Assembly: GCA_002352425.1 (NCBI GenBank)
Contig: DEIK01000127.1
Location: 1-7,088 of the forward strand
Length of the DNA: 7,088 bases
Source of the DNA: Rhodobacteraceae bacterium UBA2776
GTDB taxonomy: Bacteria > Pseudomonadota > Alphaproteobacteria > Rhodobacterales > Rhodobacteraceae
Direction of reading: 5' to 3'
A program made the translations under genes and the position numbers. Below are positions 6,265 through 7,088 of the stretch, piece after piece. The notes under the pieces were generated by a model, which worked only from the letters and a program-made list of their open reading frames with translations, had not been told where the DNA came from and made no database searches. Numbering within the stretch: position 1 is the stretch's first letter; each line of letters opens with the position of its first letter.

Positions 6265-7088
6265 TCAGCTATCACGCCGATCATCAAAGCTTTTGGCGAT
6301 GAAATCAGGCAAGTGATTACCCATGCCTTTTGGCTGATTGCGATTGCCGTTGTTGCCACCACGCCGATTGTCTTTTGGTGGTGTTTTTTCACGCGGCTTA
6401 GGTTTTGCAGCGGGTTTTGGAGCGGGTTTTGGCTCGGCTTTGGGTTGGGCTTGCTGCTCAACCTTTGGCTCTGTTTTCGCCTCAACTGACGTATCCGCGC
6501 TCTCTTTTGGTTTGCGCGCCCGACGGCTGCGTTTTGGTTTTTCCTCAACGGTTTCGTCTTTTTGGGCGGAAGCCTTTGGCGCAGGTGCAGCGCCCTTTTT
6601 GCTGTCCAGAGGATTGTCCAACAACGGAACCGGCTGCTTCACCAGACGCTCGATATCCTCGAGGTTCTTTTCGTCCTTGGGCACACAGATCATCAAGGCC
6701 GTGCCCGTTTTGCCAGCCCGACCCGTGCGTCCGATCCGGTGCACATAGTCTTCGGCATGTGAGGGAACATCAAAGTTGAAAACATGGCTCACGTTGGGAA
6801 TATCCAACCCGCGCGCCGCGACATCTGAGGCACAAAGGAACTTGATACTGCCGTCGCGAAAGCCGGACAGCACTTCCATACGGCGTGATTGGTCCAGATC
6901 GCCGTGGATAGGCTCGGCGTTATAACCGTGCTTTTTCAGAGACTTGGCAACCAGGTCAACATCAACCTTGCGGTTGCAAAACACAATCGCGCTGGTGCAA
7001 TCGTCGCCTTCATTTTCGATCATGGCGCGCAGCAGGTCGCGTTTTTCACGTGGTTCGTTGCGTTTGACCTCAGCGCGCAGTTTGACCA
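6265..7088 (-). CDS. DEAD/DEAH-box family ATP-dependent RNA helicase, C-terminal part (5' end outside window)
   Basis: ATP-dependent RNA helicases of this family remodel RNA duplexes in ribosome assembly and mRNA decay. The frame is open to the window edge, so 273 C-terminal residues are visible; the ATG at 7023 is internal. The visible part is the second RecA-like domain: motif IV AIVFCNRK (33-40), HGDLDQSRR (61-69), motif V ASDVAARGLDIPNV (86-99) and motif VI HRIGRTGRAG (116-125). The DEAD box itself, the Q motif and Walker A lie outside, so the family call rests on the C-terminal half. The style is closest to RhlE-type helicases, but I do not assign a symbol. From about residue 161 the protein turns into a 113-residue Lys/Pro/Ala/Glu/Arg-rich, probably disordered tail. 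It ends in a Gly/Asn/Arg stretch and the short motif GMGNHLPDFI, probably an RNA- or protein-binding extension. The gene converges on rnj and stops with TGA at 6265-6267. Confidence 0.9.
   Translation of the reverse strand, partial: VKLRAEVKRNEPREKRDLLRAMIENEGDDCTSAIVFCNRKVDVDLVAKSLKKHGYNAEPIHGDLDQSRRMEVLSGFRDGSIKFLCASDVAARGLDIPNVSHVFNFDVPSHAEDYVHRIGRTGRAGKTGTALMICVPKDEKNLEDIERLVKQPVPLLDNPLDSKKGAAPAPKASAQKDETVEEKPKRSRRARKPKESADTSVEAKTEPKVEQQAQPKAEPKPAPKPAAKPKPREKTPPKDNRRGGNNGNRNQPKGMGNHLPDFIAKSFDDRRDS
6409..6432 (-). repeat. Two exact 12-base tandem copies inside the helicase tail
   Basis: The 12-mer agcgggttttgg (plus-strand reading) occurs twice in direct succession at 6409-6420 and 6421-6432, with decayed copies on either side (for example ctcggctttggg at 6433-6444). 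On the coding minus strand it gives the Pro-Lys-Pro-Ala repeats of the low-complexity tail. The 12-base unit keeps the reading frame, so copy-number change would lengthen or shorten the tail by four residues per unit without breaking the gene (inference). Confidence 0.7.

Noticed and set aside
6208..6489. Plus-strand open frame with a very hydrophobic Phe/Trp/Leu/Gly-rich end, resembling a small membrane protein
   Set aside because: It is the complement of the Lys/Pro/Ala-rich helicase tail, which produces such residues automatically. It also begins in the terminator hairpin and lacks a ribosome binding site.

Overview
The window is almost entirely coding and reads as the end of a respiratory complex I (nuo) operon from an alphaproteobacterium. 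It most likely comes from the Rhodobacterales (Roseobacter/Rhodobacteraceae group). The basis is the moderately high GC content, the character of the NuoM and NuoN proteins, a short biotin ligase without a DNA-binding domain, a type III pantothenate kinase, RNase J in a Gram-negative setting, and the order nuoM-nuoN-birA-coaX-rnj, which I recall as common in that group. The taxonomic call is inference; no rRNA or marker gene is visible.

Layout. Positions 5-6185 hold five plus-strand genes packed head to tail with gaps of 13 bases or less, or with overlaps: nuoM, nuoN, birA (no ATG or GTG start available, overlapping the end of nuoN), coaX, and rnj, whose ATG directly follows the coaX stop. 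There is no internal space for a promoter or terminator, so they are probably co-transcribed from a promoter upstream of the window. Positions 6186-6264 form a 79-base convergent intergenic gap containing a perfect GC-rich hairpin, probably a shared terminator. Positions 6265-7088 hold the 3' part of a minus-strand RNA helicase gene (C-terminal RecA-like domain plus a long basic, low-complexity tail); its 5' part lies outside the window.

How the genes fit together. NuoM and NuoN are two of the antiporter-like membrane subunits that pump protons in NADH:quinone oxidoreductase. BirA attaches biotin to carboxylase carrier proteins, and CoaX makes 4'-phosphopantothenate for coenzyme A. The two meet at acetyl-CoA carboxylase and acyl metabolism. 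RNase J (5'-exo/endoribonuclease) and the convergent RNA helicase both act on RNA.

I found no mobile element, CRISPR array, tRNA/rRNA, phage gene or obvious new system. All five complete genes keep the diagnostic residues of their families. The points worth a second look are modest: the forced non-ATG birA start, a Gly-to-Ala change in the BirA biotin-loop motif, the helicase tail with a terminal short motif, and the hairpin between rnj and the helicase.
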